A stretch of 64,000 bases of DNA from Prorocentrum cordatum (lineage: Eukaryota > Sar > Dinophyceae > Prorocentrales > Prorocentraceae). This document shows positions 51,336-61,071 of this stretch, one piece after another. Position numbers and translations under genes: made by a program. Location: NCBI GenBank assembly GCA_963575745.1, contig CAUYUJ010012669.1:94501-158500 (forward strand), given 5' to 3'. The notes beneath the pieces are model-generated. The model made no database searches. It saw only the letters and a list, made by a program, of their open reading frames with translations, and was not told where the DNA came from. Numbering within the stretch: position 1 is the first letter of the stretch; each line of letters opens with the position of its first letter.

Positions 51336-52075
51336 CTATTAATGCTGCTTTCCCAGGGGCTCCAACTCCTAGGTAGGGTCGCACTGGGATAATTAGCGAG
51401 ATCTCTTATCAAATGTGCCAATTGCAGTTGTAGCCAGTGTATACCTGGCGTCATCCCATGTCCAGGATGGTCTCCGGGAAGGACGTGCTGAGAGTCGTCA
51501 GCAGTGTGCGAGAGGTCGGCCGTGCCAGGCTGGCGCGGATGGGTTTGACCTTCGATGACCTGAGCGGTGGAACCCCTGAGAATTGCGCTGCCCAGTAGAC
51601 TGCGGTTTTTAGCCCCCCACAGTGGGCCCTGCGGCAGAGCTCGCGATCGCTCTGCCGCGTGCGGCCTGCAATCCGTGAGCTCGCACGCGTTCTTGCGAAG
51701 GGTTCGTCGATTGCAGGACGACTTGCGCGCTATAATCACAGTTTTAGTCGTGCCGACGGGTTGCGGGCTTCCGTTTCCAACTGCGACAGCGCCCGCTGGG
51801 CGCCGCATTTTCTCATCATGCATGGAGTGTCATTCAATCGGTGCGCCATGGACAGGTGCGTCAGATACTGACTCGGCGCATTTCTCCGCCGCCGCTCACC
51901 GTGACCGACATCAGACTCAATTCTCACGTCGCCGTGATGCGTAATGTGTGCGTCACTGGGGATAAGTGTGCGTCGTGTCTGGTTGAAAAAGGGACGCACC
52001 CTTCTGAGAGCGCGAGAAGGGGAGGGAGATGTACATATTGTTTGGTATGTGTGTATATGTATGTATATGTATGTT
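51336..52075. other. No gene seen
   Basis: Mixed sequence with no domain, RNA gene or repeat until the TGTA/TA microsatellite at 52040. Confidence 0.6.
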
Positions 52076-52108
<33 letters not shown>

Positions 52109-52110
52109 CG
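52040..52110. repeat. (TGTA)/(TA)n microsatellite
   Basis: TATGTATG, TGTGTG and a (TA)11 run lead into TCGGAGTAGGCCGGGGGAGG, the start of a GGCC-rich element. The same junction is seen at 54250. Confidence 0.95.
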
Positions 52111-53480
52111 GAGTAGGCCGGGGGAGGGCCCAGAACTGCTGCCTCTGGATCGTATGGAGGGCCGGGGGGCCTTGAGGGCTCCAAGAGGGTTCAGAAGGGG
52201 CCCCTGATCCCCCCAGAGGCTCCCAAGCTGGCCCAAGAGGCTCCCAAAGCGCCCTGAGATGGCCTCAGATCGGCCACGAGCGCTCGAAGACAGCTCAAGA
52301 CTGCTCCTAGACGGCCACAAAGGCATTCAAGACGGTCCAAGAGACCGCCGAGAAGGCCCTCCAAGGGCAAAAATTAAGCATTTCCTATGTGAAAGCGATA
52401 TTTCTTGGATATTTGTTTTTCAGTCCTACCAGCGGCCGCGACGGCCCCAGAGGCTCCCAAAATGAGCCCCAGACGGCCCAAGAGGCCGCCAAGAGGGCCC
52501 CCAGAGGGCCCTCAAAGGGCCCCAAGACGGGCTCAGGTCCCCATGGCGGGCGAAGAGGGACCCGGAACGGCCGAACTGGCCCCCCAGAGGGTCCAAAAAA
52601 GATTTGCCAGACGGTCCAGGAGGCCGTTGGGAAGGCTCCCGGGTGCGAAAAACAAGCGCTTCCCATGGAAGCAAAACATTTCTATGATATTCGCTTCTTA
52701 TGTTCCATCGGCGGCCACGTCGGCCCCAAGGGCTCCCCAAATCGGCGCCACGGTCCACGAGGCCCCCAAGATGGCTCCAAGACAGCCTCAAGAGAGCGTC
52801 GAGCAGAGCAAGAGAGCTCCAAAACAGCCCGAGAGAGTCCCCAGGGGGCCCGAAAGAGCCACCGGAGGATCCCTACATGGTCGGAGAGGGCTCCATGAGG
52901 GCCCCCAGACGGCTCAGCTACCCATGACATGCCAAGAGGGGCTTTGGACAGCCGAATTGGGCTCCAAGACGGGCCACTAAAGGCCCAAAATGACCTCCCC
53001 ACGACTGTCCAAGAGGCCGCTAAGAAGGCCCTCCAAAGACAAGAATCAAGCATTTCCTTTTGGTGAAAACGGATATTTCTGGGAGCTTCGTTTTTAGTTC
53101 TACCAGCGGTCGCGACGGCCCAAGAGGTTACCAAAATGGGCTCCCGACGGCCTCAGAGGCCCCAAAGAGGGCTCCAAGGTGGGCTGAAGAGAGGTTCAAG
53201 TGGCACAGAAGAGCTACAAGACGGCCTAAGAGAGCCCCCAGGAAGCCCGAGGGGGCCACCAGAGGATTCCTACTTGGTCGGAGAGTGCCCCAGGAGGACC
53301 CCAAGACGGGCTGAGCTCCCCACGACGAGCCAAGAGGGACCCAGAACGGCCGAAATGGGCCCTCAGATGGGCCAGCAAAGGCCCCAAAGGACTCCAAAGG
53401 AAGGCCCAGAGAGGCTCCAGAGATTGCCACAATGCTTGCCAAAAAGGCTCCAGGCATGCGGTCCAGTAGGCACCCGTGCA
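52110..53480. repeat. Long GGCC-rich dispersed elements, minus orientation
   Basis: Three run-core-run blocks have CCCAAGAGGCCC/GACGGCCCAAG units. Their AT-richer cores begin near 52368 (AAAATTAAGCATTTCCTATG), 52660 (GCAAAACATTTCTATGATAT) and 53045 (AATCAAGCATTTCCTTTTGG). The cores are homologous and about 340 bases apart, so this is a tandem array of a ~340-bp unit. ORFs rich in Pro/Arg/Lys/Gln are translations of it. Confidence 0.85.
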
Positions 53481-53504
53481 TTGGGTGCGTTAAGAGAAGA
53501 GAGG

Positions 53505-53795
53505 AGGAGGACAAGGAGGAGGAGGAGCAGGAGGAGGAGGAGGAGGAGGAGAAGGAGGAGGCGGAGGAGGAGGAGGAGGAGGAGGTGGGAGCAGGAGGAG
53601 GATTTTTTGTTTGACACGGCCATGACTGACACAACTGATTCTCTGGCTCGGGGAGGGATGCTGAGAAGAGGGCTCGAGAGGAGGAAGGAGGTGAAGTAGG
53701 TGAAGGAACATAAGGAGGGACACACCGAAGAGCGGGGAAGACAGGGAGGAGGAGAAGGAGGAGGAAGAGGAGGAGGAGGAGGCGAAGGAACAGGG
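53505..53795. repeat. (GAG)n and related purine-rich microsatellites
   Basis: GAG/GGA runs at 53507-53590 and 53740-53790 with GAGGAAG-type sequence between. Glu/Arg and Leu/Ser frames are artefacts. Confidence 0.92.
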
Positions 53796-53897
53796 ATCCC
53801 TTTCAGGGGAACGCCGACGAGCAAAAATATGAATATAAGATGATAGGGGAGAGGGAGAACGGGAAGAGGAGGAGGGCAAGGGGACTGTAGTGGACCG

Positions 53898-54150
53898 GGG
53901 ATGATGACGGCGATGACGCTGATGATGATGACGATGACTGTGCCGACGACGCCGACGACGACCAACAGGATGTTGATGATGCGGATGACGATGCTGAAAA
54001 GTACGATGACGATGATGGCGATGGTGATCACGATGTTGATGATACGGGTGATAATGATGATTGTTGTGATGGTGAAGGTGACCATGACCATGACGATGAC
54101 GATGAAGATGACGGGGATGCGGATGACAATGATGACGATGATCATGACCC
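53898..54150. repeat. Degenerate (GATGAC)n microsatellite
   Basis: GATGATGAC, GACGATGAT and GGTGATGAT triplet sequence over about 250 bases. It ends directly at the palindrome at 54153. Confidence 0.93.
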
Positions 54151-54180
54151 TAGCTAGAACTTGAGCGCGCGCGAAGCGCG
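54151..54180. repeat. GC palindrome P, copy 1
   Basis: CTAGAACTTGAGCGCGCGCG followed by AAGCGCGCGATGGTTCT has a GCGCGC stem with an outer AGAAC/GTTCT stem. It sits between the GAT microsatellite and a TA repeat, exactly as at 57979. Confidence 0.88.
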
Positions 54181-54197
54181 CGATGGTTCTGTATATC

Positions 54198-54199
54198 TA

Positions 54200-54245
<46 letters not shown>

Positions 54246-54250
54246 CATAC
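54198..54250. repeat. (TA)n microsatellite
   Basis: About 20 TA units then CATACATACATA. It is followed by TCGGAGAAGGCCAGGGGGGG, the head of a GGCC-rich element. Confidence 0.97.
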
Positions 54251-54860
54251 ATATCGGAGAAGGCCAGGGGGGGGCTGGGCCGGTGCATTACCCCCCCATG
54301 GGGTATTTGGGGGGTTCCAGGGCTCCCGGGACTGCCCGGGCCCGCTCCCAAACACGCCACGACACGCCAAGAGAGCCCTAAAGATTGCCAAGACAGCTCC
54401 AAGAGGCCCTGGACACGCCGAAGATGGCCTCAGGACGGCCGACGACGCCGCTAAAACGCCCCAAGAGCGCCTCCAGAGGCCCCTCCAGAGGGCCCCAGAA
54501 GCCGATAATCATAAATTGTCCGATGGTTTTTGAAGCATTTTTGCGCTCTCGCGTGTTCCGCCTCCCCACGGTCCCAGACGGCATCAGAGGCCCTTCAGAT
54601 CGCTCCAAGACGGCCGAAGAGGCTCCCAAGAAAGCCCAGAGATGGCCCAGGAGTCTCCCCAGATAATTCAAGAGTGCCTCGAGAGCGCCCGAAGAGAACC
54701 CCAAGAGCGACGCAAGAGGGCCCGAAGAGCGTGACATTTCAAGGTCTCCGGCCTGAGAGGCTCCTAGGACTCCCTGAGGCCGTCAAGAGGCTCCCAAGAA
54801 TCCCCGTGAGGCTCCCAAGAGCCCCCCCCGAAGCCCCAATAGGCCCCCATGTTCTAGGGC
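54251..54860. repeat. GGCC-rich dispersed element, minus orientation
   Basis: Head TCGGAGAAGGCC, then AAGAGGCCC units. The core with AATCATAAATTGTCC and GCATTTTTGCGCTCTCGCG is at about 54505-54560, followed by more units to about 54860. Confidence 0.85.
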
Positions 54861-54904
54861 CCCCCAGGGAAGCTCCCTGCGGGCCCCCAAGAGACCTCGG
54901 TAAA

Positions 54905-55440
54905 TCGTATTTTCCAGACAGCTTCCCGGGAACATGATTCCTTGGGCTTCCGCCCACCGCCCCAACCATGTTTCCAATAGGCTTGTCGACAAGGCCAGAA
55001 AGGGCCTCTCGGTAAGCCCCCAGAGGCCCCCCTCTGAAGAGAGCCGAACAAATCATGCTCCCAGCAAGCTTCCTGGGAACATAATTCTCGGGTTGCCGCC
55101 CTCTGCCCAAACCATGTTCCCTAAACGCCTGCCAGGAAAGAATACCGAGAGTCCCAAGCAGCGCTACATGCCGCCACGCTCGGAAACGCGTCAGGCCCCG
55201 AAGCCTCCGGAGGCGCCCAACGACACCCCAACAAATCATGTTCCCGGGAAGCCTTCCGGGAACGTGATTCCTCAGGCTTCCGCCCCCGGCCCCACCCATG
55301 CGTCCCAAAATGCTTGCCGGGCAGCCTTCCCATGGGCCCTCATAGACGCCATCATGTTACCAGAAAGCATTCCGATAACATGATTCCTCAGACTTCCGCT
55401 CCCTGCACGCAGCATCTGTCCCAAAGCGCCTGTCAAGCAG
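54905..55440. repeat. Tandem repeat of about 120-175 bp, four degenerate copies
   Basis: Each copy has CTTCC(C/T)GGGAACATGATTCC, then GGCTTCCGCCC, CCCAACCATG and CCAAATGCTTGCC-like words (54920, 55063, 55250, 55365). No protein function. Confidence 0.8.
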
Positions 55441-56030
55441 GACTCGAATGGGCCCTCAAGTACTTTCCTAGAAGCCCCACAAGTTGCTGATGATGACGAT
55501 GATGATGATGAGCCTGGTGGAGGCGGTGCCTCTGGCGCAGCTGCAGCCCGCACACCTCTGGCTGCCGCTGCCGACCTGAGCAAGCCTCTCCAGCGGCCGC
55601 TCATACAGAGAAGCTTTTCAGACATCCGGGGGCCCACGCGTCTAAAAAGTCAGAGCGTTGGACGCCTGAGCTCTGGCGGAAGCGCGGCAGAGGGACCTCC
55701 TCATCCCTCGTCTTCTCTCCAATTCTTCCTCCTTTCACTTCCTCCATCCTTCTCATTCTTCCTTGTCCTCCTCCCCCTCCCCCTCCCCCTCCTTATCCCT
55801 CTTCCTTCCACCTCCTCGTCCCTGCTCCTCATTCCCCTCTCCCCCCCTCCTCATCGCTCTCCTCCTCATCCCTCCTCCTCATCCCTCCTCCTCATCCTCC
55901 CCCTCTTCCTCCTGTTCCCACACCTCCCATCCGGCTGCCTGTCCTGAAGCTCACCACCGTGCCAGTCTGGCATTCTCTGCGGCTCTCGTTCGACGAAGCA
56001 CCGGAGGCCTCACTGGCGAGGGGCGAGCAA
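55441..56030. other. No gene seen; pyrimidine-rich stretch
   Basis: A short GATGATGATGAT run lies at 55480-55510, and 55700-55925 is CCTCCTC/CTTCC-rich. No coding feature was recognised. Confidence 0.6.
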
Positions 56031-56358
56031 TATGAAAACGATGATGATGAGGATGATGATGCTGCTGATGATGATGGAGATGGTGATGCTGATGATGGTG
56101 ATGACCACGACGATGATGCTGTTTATGGCGATGCTGCTAATGATGATGGTGCTGATGGTGATGGTGATCATGATGATGCTGCTGATGATGATTATTTCGA
56201 TACCGGTGACGACGATGCCGATGACGACGATGATGATGATATTGATGATGGTGATGACGCTGATGAAGATCATGATAATCATGATGATGATGACAACGAC
56301 GGCCACGATTGTGCCTGTGGTTCTGGTGATGATGATGATGGTTATCATGATCATGATC

Positions 56359-56432
<74 letters not shown>

Positions 56433-56445
56433 TATGATGATCGTT
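56031..56445. repeat. (GAT)n microsatellite, long
   Basis: GATGAT with GCT, GGT and GAC variants, becoming pure GAT at 56360-56430. Asp, Met and Ile/His frames are artefacts. A GGCC-rich element begins at 56455. Confidence 0.96.
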
Positions 56446-56454
56446 GGGTAATCG

Positions 56455-56960
56455 TGAGAGGCCTCTCGGGACCCTGTTGGAGGCAGTTTCGATGCCTCCT
56501 GGGGGCCAAGTGGGAGCCTCTTGGAGGCCTCTGCGGAACCTTTTGCGCTTCTTCGGGCCTCTTCGGGCCTCCTCGGGGCCTCTACAGCCGGAAGGCTCCA
56601 ATTGTCAGTTGATGATTTCCCTTCTTGAACAGTTTTTGGGGCCGTCTTGGGACTCCCTTGGGCTGTTTTCGGAACTTCTGAGGCAGTTTTGGGGCCCTCC
56701 TGGGCCGCCTCAGAATCCTCTCGGGGGCTTCTTGCAGGCCTCTGGGGCCGTCTTGAGCGCCAGAAGGTTGAAAAAACGATACCGGAATAAGCATCGAACA
56801 CGTATTGGAAATCAATACTTGTGCTTCTTTGGCCCTTCATGGGGGTCCTCTTCGCGCGCTCTTTGGGCTTCTTTGGAACCTCTTGGGCCGTCTTGGGGGC
56901 ATCATGAGCCATCTTGGCGGCGGAGGAGGCCTCCCAGGTCCGTCTGGGAAGCCATGCTGG
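56455..56960. repeat. GGCC-rich dispersed element, plus orientation
   Basis: GGCCTCTCGGGACC, CTCTTGGAGGCC units surround AT-richer cores near 56595-56625 (TTGTCAGTTGATGATTTCCC) and 56765-56825. It continues the GAT microsatellite directly. Confidence 0.8.
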
Positions 56961-57300
56961 GCACTTCAGGCGCTTTCAACACCGCCGAGACATGTGTGGG
57001 CGCCGACAGAGCCTCAAGAACAGGAGGCGGTTCACGCAGGGAGGCGCACACAGGAGAGCGGAGGACCCCTTAGCACATTACAGAAGCCATACCAAACAGC
57101 ACTTGGCATTCTACCACGGCTGAACGTGCCAGCGATTGCACCGCGCCGCTCGGGACGGTTTCGAATCCAGAGTTGTATGGTACAGTCTAACCTTGTGCTT
57201 GGGCTTCGCAGCATCCGCCCGAACATCAGCTATACGTCAACGGGAGGCAACTGCAATACCCCATGGGACAACCCGCTTAGATACTGGAGCCATGTCCAGA
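56961..57300. other. No gene seen
   Basis: Mixed sequence without a recognised domain or repeat between two GGCC-type elements. Confidence 0.55.
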
Positions 57301-57304
57301 ATCG

Positions 57305-57345
57305 ACGAGAACCCAAGCGCGCGCGAAGCGCGCGCGTGGTTCTAG
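57305..57345. repeat. GC palindrome P, copy 2
   Basis: AGAACCCAAGCGCGCGCGAA followed by GCGCGCGCGTGGTTCTAGG repeats the structure of copies 1 and 3. Here it is followed directly by the GGCC-rich element head GACATTTCGAGCCCTCGCC. Confidence 0.88.
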
Positions 57346-57349
57346 GACA

Positions 57350-57545
57350 CATCGGGGGAACACGAACCGACATTTCGAGCCCTCGCCCAACACAGGACCC
57401 CAAGAAGCCCCCAGGAGTCCCCACGAGGCCTTCCAGAGGCCCCCAGGAAGCTCTAAGGGTCTTCCAAGAGGCCCCCAGGAGACTCCCAAGGGGCTCCAAG
57501 AGGCAACCACGACGTACCTACCAAGAGACCCCCTAGAGCTCTCCA
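57350..57545. repeat. GGCC-rich dispersed element, minus orientation, short
   Basis: The head ACATTTCGAGCCCTCG (also at 16035 and, inverted, at 12209) is followed by CCCCAGGAGGCCCCC units. Confidence 0.8.
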
Positions 57546-57679
57546 AAAGGCCTCCGAAAAAACGACTTCCACCACCTATATCCGAACAGGCATCCAGCAG
57601 GCCACTGGTCCATCACCCAGGCATGGCGGCCTCAGGTCCACAACCCCAGGTACCAAGACGCTCGGTCTTGGGGAGGGAT

Positions 57680-57975
57680 GCTGAGGGCGAGGACGACGCC
57701 GACGAAGACGACGACGATGATGGCGATGACGAGGACGATGACGATGGTGATGGTGACGGCGACGACGATGATGATGACGATGGTGATGGTGATGTGGGTG
57801 ACGATAATGACGATGATGACGATTGCGATGATGACGACGGTATGACGATGGTGTTGCTGATGGTGGTGGTGATGATGTTGGTGTTGATGGTGATGGTGAT
57901 GATGACGATGTCGATGACGATGACGATGAAGATGATGGCGATGAGGATGGCGATGGTGACGATTACGCGGACCTG
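57680..57975. repeat. Degenerate (GAC/GAT)n microsatellite
   Basis: GACGACGACGATGATGGC-type triplets over about 290 bases. It ends at palindrome P copy 3, the same order as at 53898-54180. Confidence 0.94.
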
Positions 57976-58018
57976 AGCTAGAACTTGAGAGCGCGCGAAG
58001 CGCGCGCGATGGTTCTAG
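57976..58018. repeat. GC palindrome P, copy 3
   Basis: GCTAGAACTTGAGAGCGCGC followed by GAAGCGCGCGCGATGGTTCT AG. The outer CTAGAAC/GTTCTAG arms are inverted repeats around the GCGCGC stem. A TATATA-rich microsatellite (58028-58083) follows. Confidence 0.88.
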
Positions 58019-58083
58019 TGCGTGAGTATGTATATAAATATATGTATGTAGACGTGTGCATATGTATATGTATATATATATAT

Positions 58084-58980
58084 GCCCACATGACGCTGGC
58101 GATGTGCCACATGACCTCGGCGATGTGCCCACATGACGACGACGGCTTTGGTTGGTCTGGCCTATCCGTTATCGTACGGCAGATGAGAAGTGCGGCACCA
58201 GCAACGACTCCAGCTCAACACCGACTCCAGCACAACTCCCAGTACGACTGCGTCTTCTACTCCACCTGATCGGCCCTAGGCACGCCTGGGGGGTCTGATT
58301 GGGAGTGCCATGGGTGGCCGGTGCTCTGCGCCTCCCCCCTGTTCCTCCCTCCTCTCGTCTTCCTTTCTTGCGTTTTTTGGGGGGCCGCCCAGCCCACGGT
58401 CGCGCGCACCCTGCCCTCCCCGCCCCTGCTTGGCAGGGCTCGGGCAGGCATCGTGGCGCACGCCCTGCCACAACAGCTCAACTGTTCACTGATCGCTGCT
58501 TTCGTATTTCCTGTCCTTCTAGGTTGCTCGTGTGGGACCCTGTGCGTACACCGATTACAGGTTGGTTTGCTCGCGCGCGCGAGCTCATTCCCCTTTTCCT
58601 GCTTCCTCCTCCCCTCCCCTCCTCTGTGGCTTCCCCCCTGGTGCGATAGGTGTGGGACTCATACTCTTATCATTTGCGTAGCTGCGCGGCTCAGTAACCT
58701 ACAATGTGGTGGGCTCCTGCCCGCTGGTTGTGTGTGCGGTTTTTGCATCACGCTGGTCGCTTGGACCGCTGGGGGTGCCCACGTACTCTTGGTTTTTTTC
58801 ACTGCCCGCCTCTTGTTCTCGCTCCTCCTCCTCCTCCTCCTCACTGGGCTTTTGTTTTTTATTGCCACGTGATCTTTCGATCCGCCTGGCGGCCAGCAGC
58901 CATGCTAGAGCACCATCCAGCTATCCCAACGCAGCGTCGTCCTGGAGCAGCGCCCTCTGCGATCTGTCGCATATCACTGG
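58084..58980. other. No gene seen
   Basis: ATGTGCCCACATGAC-type words repeat at 58085-58135. The frame 58321-58872 is hydrophobic but lacks any domain or splice context. No gene is called. Confidence 0.5.
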
Positions 58981-58987
58981 GCGGCAC

Positions 58988-59180
58988 TATATATATATAT
59001 ATGTTTATGTTTATATGTTTATATATATATATTATGTATATTTGTACATGTATATGGAAGGAGAGAGAGAGAGAGAGAACAAACAAAGAGAAAGAAAGAG
59101 AGAGAGAGAGAGACACACACACACATAGAAACAATAAAATGAGAATAAAGACAGACAGAGAGAGAGAGAGAGAGAGAGAC
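58988..59180. repeat. (TA)n and (GA)n microsatellites
   Basis: TATATA with TTTATG variants (58988-59050) is followed by GAGAGA/AAAGAAAGAGAG and CACACA (59058-59180). These lie at the left edge of LINE-3 and may have replaced its 5' part. Confidence 0.95.
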
Positions 59181-59277
59181 GCGACCGCACATTCTCAACC
59201 GCTTCCTGCTCCACCTCCTTTCTCTCCTCCTCCTCCTCCTTCTCTCCTCCGGTTTCCCACCCTCCGCGCTCGTTCCT

Positions 59278-60201
59278 GTGCCCGTCGAAGACGCGCTTGA
59301 GACGCGACTGAGGTACCACACTTGGCGCGAAGTTGATCCATATCTCGTGATGACGTCAGCAGCCGAAGCAAATGGATGGTACGGGTATGCGTTGTGGGTC
59401 AACACAGGATTGGAGTACCTTCCTGGCTGCGCGCTAAACAGACGACATTTTCGAATACTCTCGCATGATTCACGGCATTTGCTTGTAGCTGCGCGGGCCC
59501 CGTCGCTGCGCATCGGTGTTCTTGTTGCGCGCGCGCCACGTGCACGTGCGACGGGAGGTCTCGACGTGGTGGCGCAGTGGTGGACACGTGTGCGTGATGT
59601 TGTACTCACGCGGCCTAGTAAGGCCCCGCGGTTTTGTCTATTGGACGCAAACGCCACTGTCCGGGCAGTTCAGTCCAGCCACGTGGGCCCCGCGGGGGCC
59701 GAACAGGGACACGATGCTGGGCACTTTTTCCACAATTTCCCACGAGCTACCGGACAGAGTGCGGCGTCTACGTTTTCGCAACCTTTCCACGGCATACATG
59801 GTACGTGGATGCCGCTTGGCGCGGCCCCCCAGGACCCGAGACGCCGCATTGACTACGCGACAGTACCTCAAACCTCTCTCATTTCGATCAGTCGACAAGG
59901 GATTGATGCGGCATTGGATATGTCCATGCGATACAATGATCATATCGTTGTTACGGACGACGTACGGGCCCCGTGCGGGCTACTTCTTAGGCCCAAATCC
60001 CCTGCGATCAGAGAACAAATCCAGAGCACTGAGTGCGCAGCAAAGTTTGCTACCATGGTCAGACATTTCCAGCAACCAGCTTCCAAGTCGCACCCAGATG
60101 GCCACGCGCAACATAAAGGGCGGTCTTCGAGTTCTTCCCCGTACAGAAGTCACCCACGGGGCGTTTGCCGGGTCAGTCATGGCTTTCGGCTCGCTCGCTG
60201 A
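59278..60201 (+). pseudogene. LINE-3 endonuclease domain remnant
   Basis: The AP-endonuclease C-terminal part has RHLLVAARAP with a long strand, PRFCLLDANATVRAVQSSHV (the LxDANA motif near 59638), GHDAGHFFHNFPRATGQSAA, STFSQPFHGIHGTWMP and RRIDYATVPQ (near 59845). These motifs carry the Asp/Asn and the RxDY used by this family. The first catalytic Asn and Glu regions are not seen. The frame is open but leads to a stop before the RT. Confidence 0.75.
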
Positions 60202-60490
60202 CGCTCATGGACCGTCGCTTTTCTGGACGACGAGAGCTACGTATGTTGCGGAGACGGCTCAACTGATTAATGCTTGCTGTTGTTTTTTGTGCGTGGGCCA
60301 CGGATGGGAAGGAAGTGGAGGAGTGGTTGGACTACCGTCAGCGCAGGCAGAGGTGGTCAGTGCGAGAGGGTCCCTGTCGTGCGTTGCTCATTGATGCATG
60401 CGACGCAGTTGCACATGTCGGGCCACAAGGTTTCGAGGCCGCAGTGGAGTTTGCGCAGCCCTTGCAGGATGTACTCTGTGTCCCTCAATA

Positions 60491-60835
60491 GTTCTGGGGT
60501 ACCTGTAGTCCGGGGGGGGTGCCTATAGTCCGGGGGGAGGGTACTTGTAGTCCGGGGGGGGGGTACCTGTAGTCCGGGGGATACCTGTAGTCCGGGGGGG
60601 GGACCTGTAGTCCGGGGGAGGGGTGCTTGTAGTTCCGGGGGGGCTTGTAGGTCCGGGGGCTAGGGGGGTACCTGTATTCCGGGGGGGGGGTGTACCTGTA
60701 GTCCGGGGGGGGGTACTTGTAGTCCGGGGGGGTACCTGTAGTCCGGGGGGGGTACCTGTAGTCTGGGGGGGGGGTACGTGTAGTCCGGGGGAGGGGTACC
60801 TGTAGTCCAGGGGGTACCTGTAGTCCGGGGCCCCA
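60491..60835. repeat. Minisatellite, about 20-bp unit (GTACCTGTAGTCCGGGGGGG)
   Basis: About 16 copies vary in the length of the G run (4-9). It lies inside LINE-3 between endonuclease and RT. The G-run variation suggests slippage. Pro/Thr and Gly/Val frames are artefacts. Confidence 0.96.
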
Positions 60836-61071
60836 AAATTATTGAGGGACACGGAGTAAGAGGTAGGTTATTTGCGCGCCCTTTCCATATCGTTCATCTG
60901 GAGGCCTTGCGGAGACTGTGTCGTGTACCGACACTTGGGAGCCACGTGGGTCACCTGCAGCCCAATGATTGTTCTCTGGTTGGTATTCCACATGCCATGT
61001 ATCAATGAAAAGGTATTATTCCCAACTTCTGGAGCTGGCAGGGTCTCTTGTGGGCCTTCACGTGCGTATTC

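Noticed and set aside
56010-56912. 300-codon minus frame with Ile-rich tail
   Set aside because: It combines a GAT microsatellite and a GGCC-rich element. No domain.
58321-58872. Hydrophobic 183-codon frame that could be a membrane protein
   Set aside because: The hydrophobicity comes from CTCCTC-type pyrimidine tracts. There is no partner exon, leader or conserved motif.
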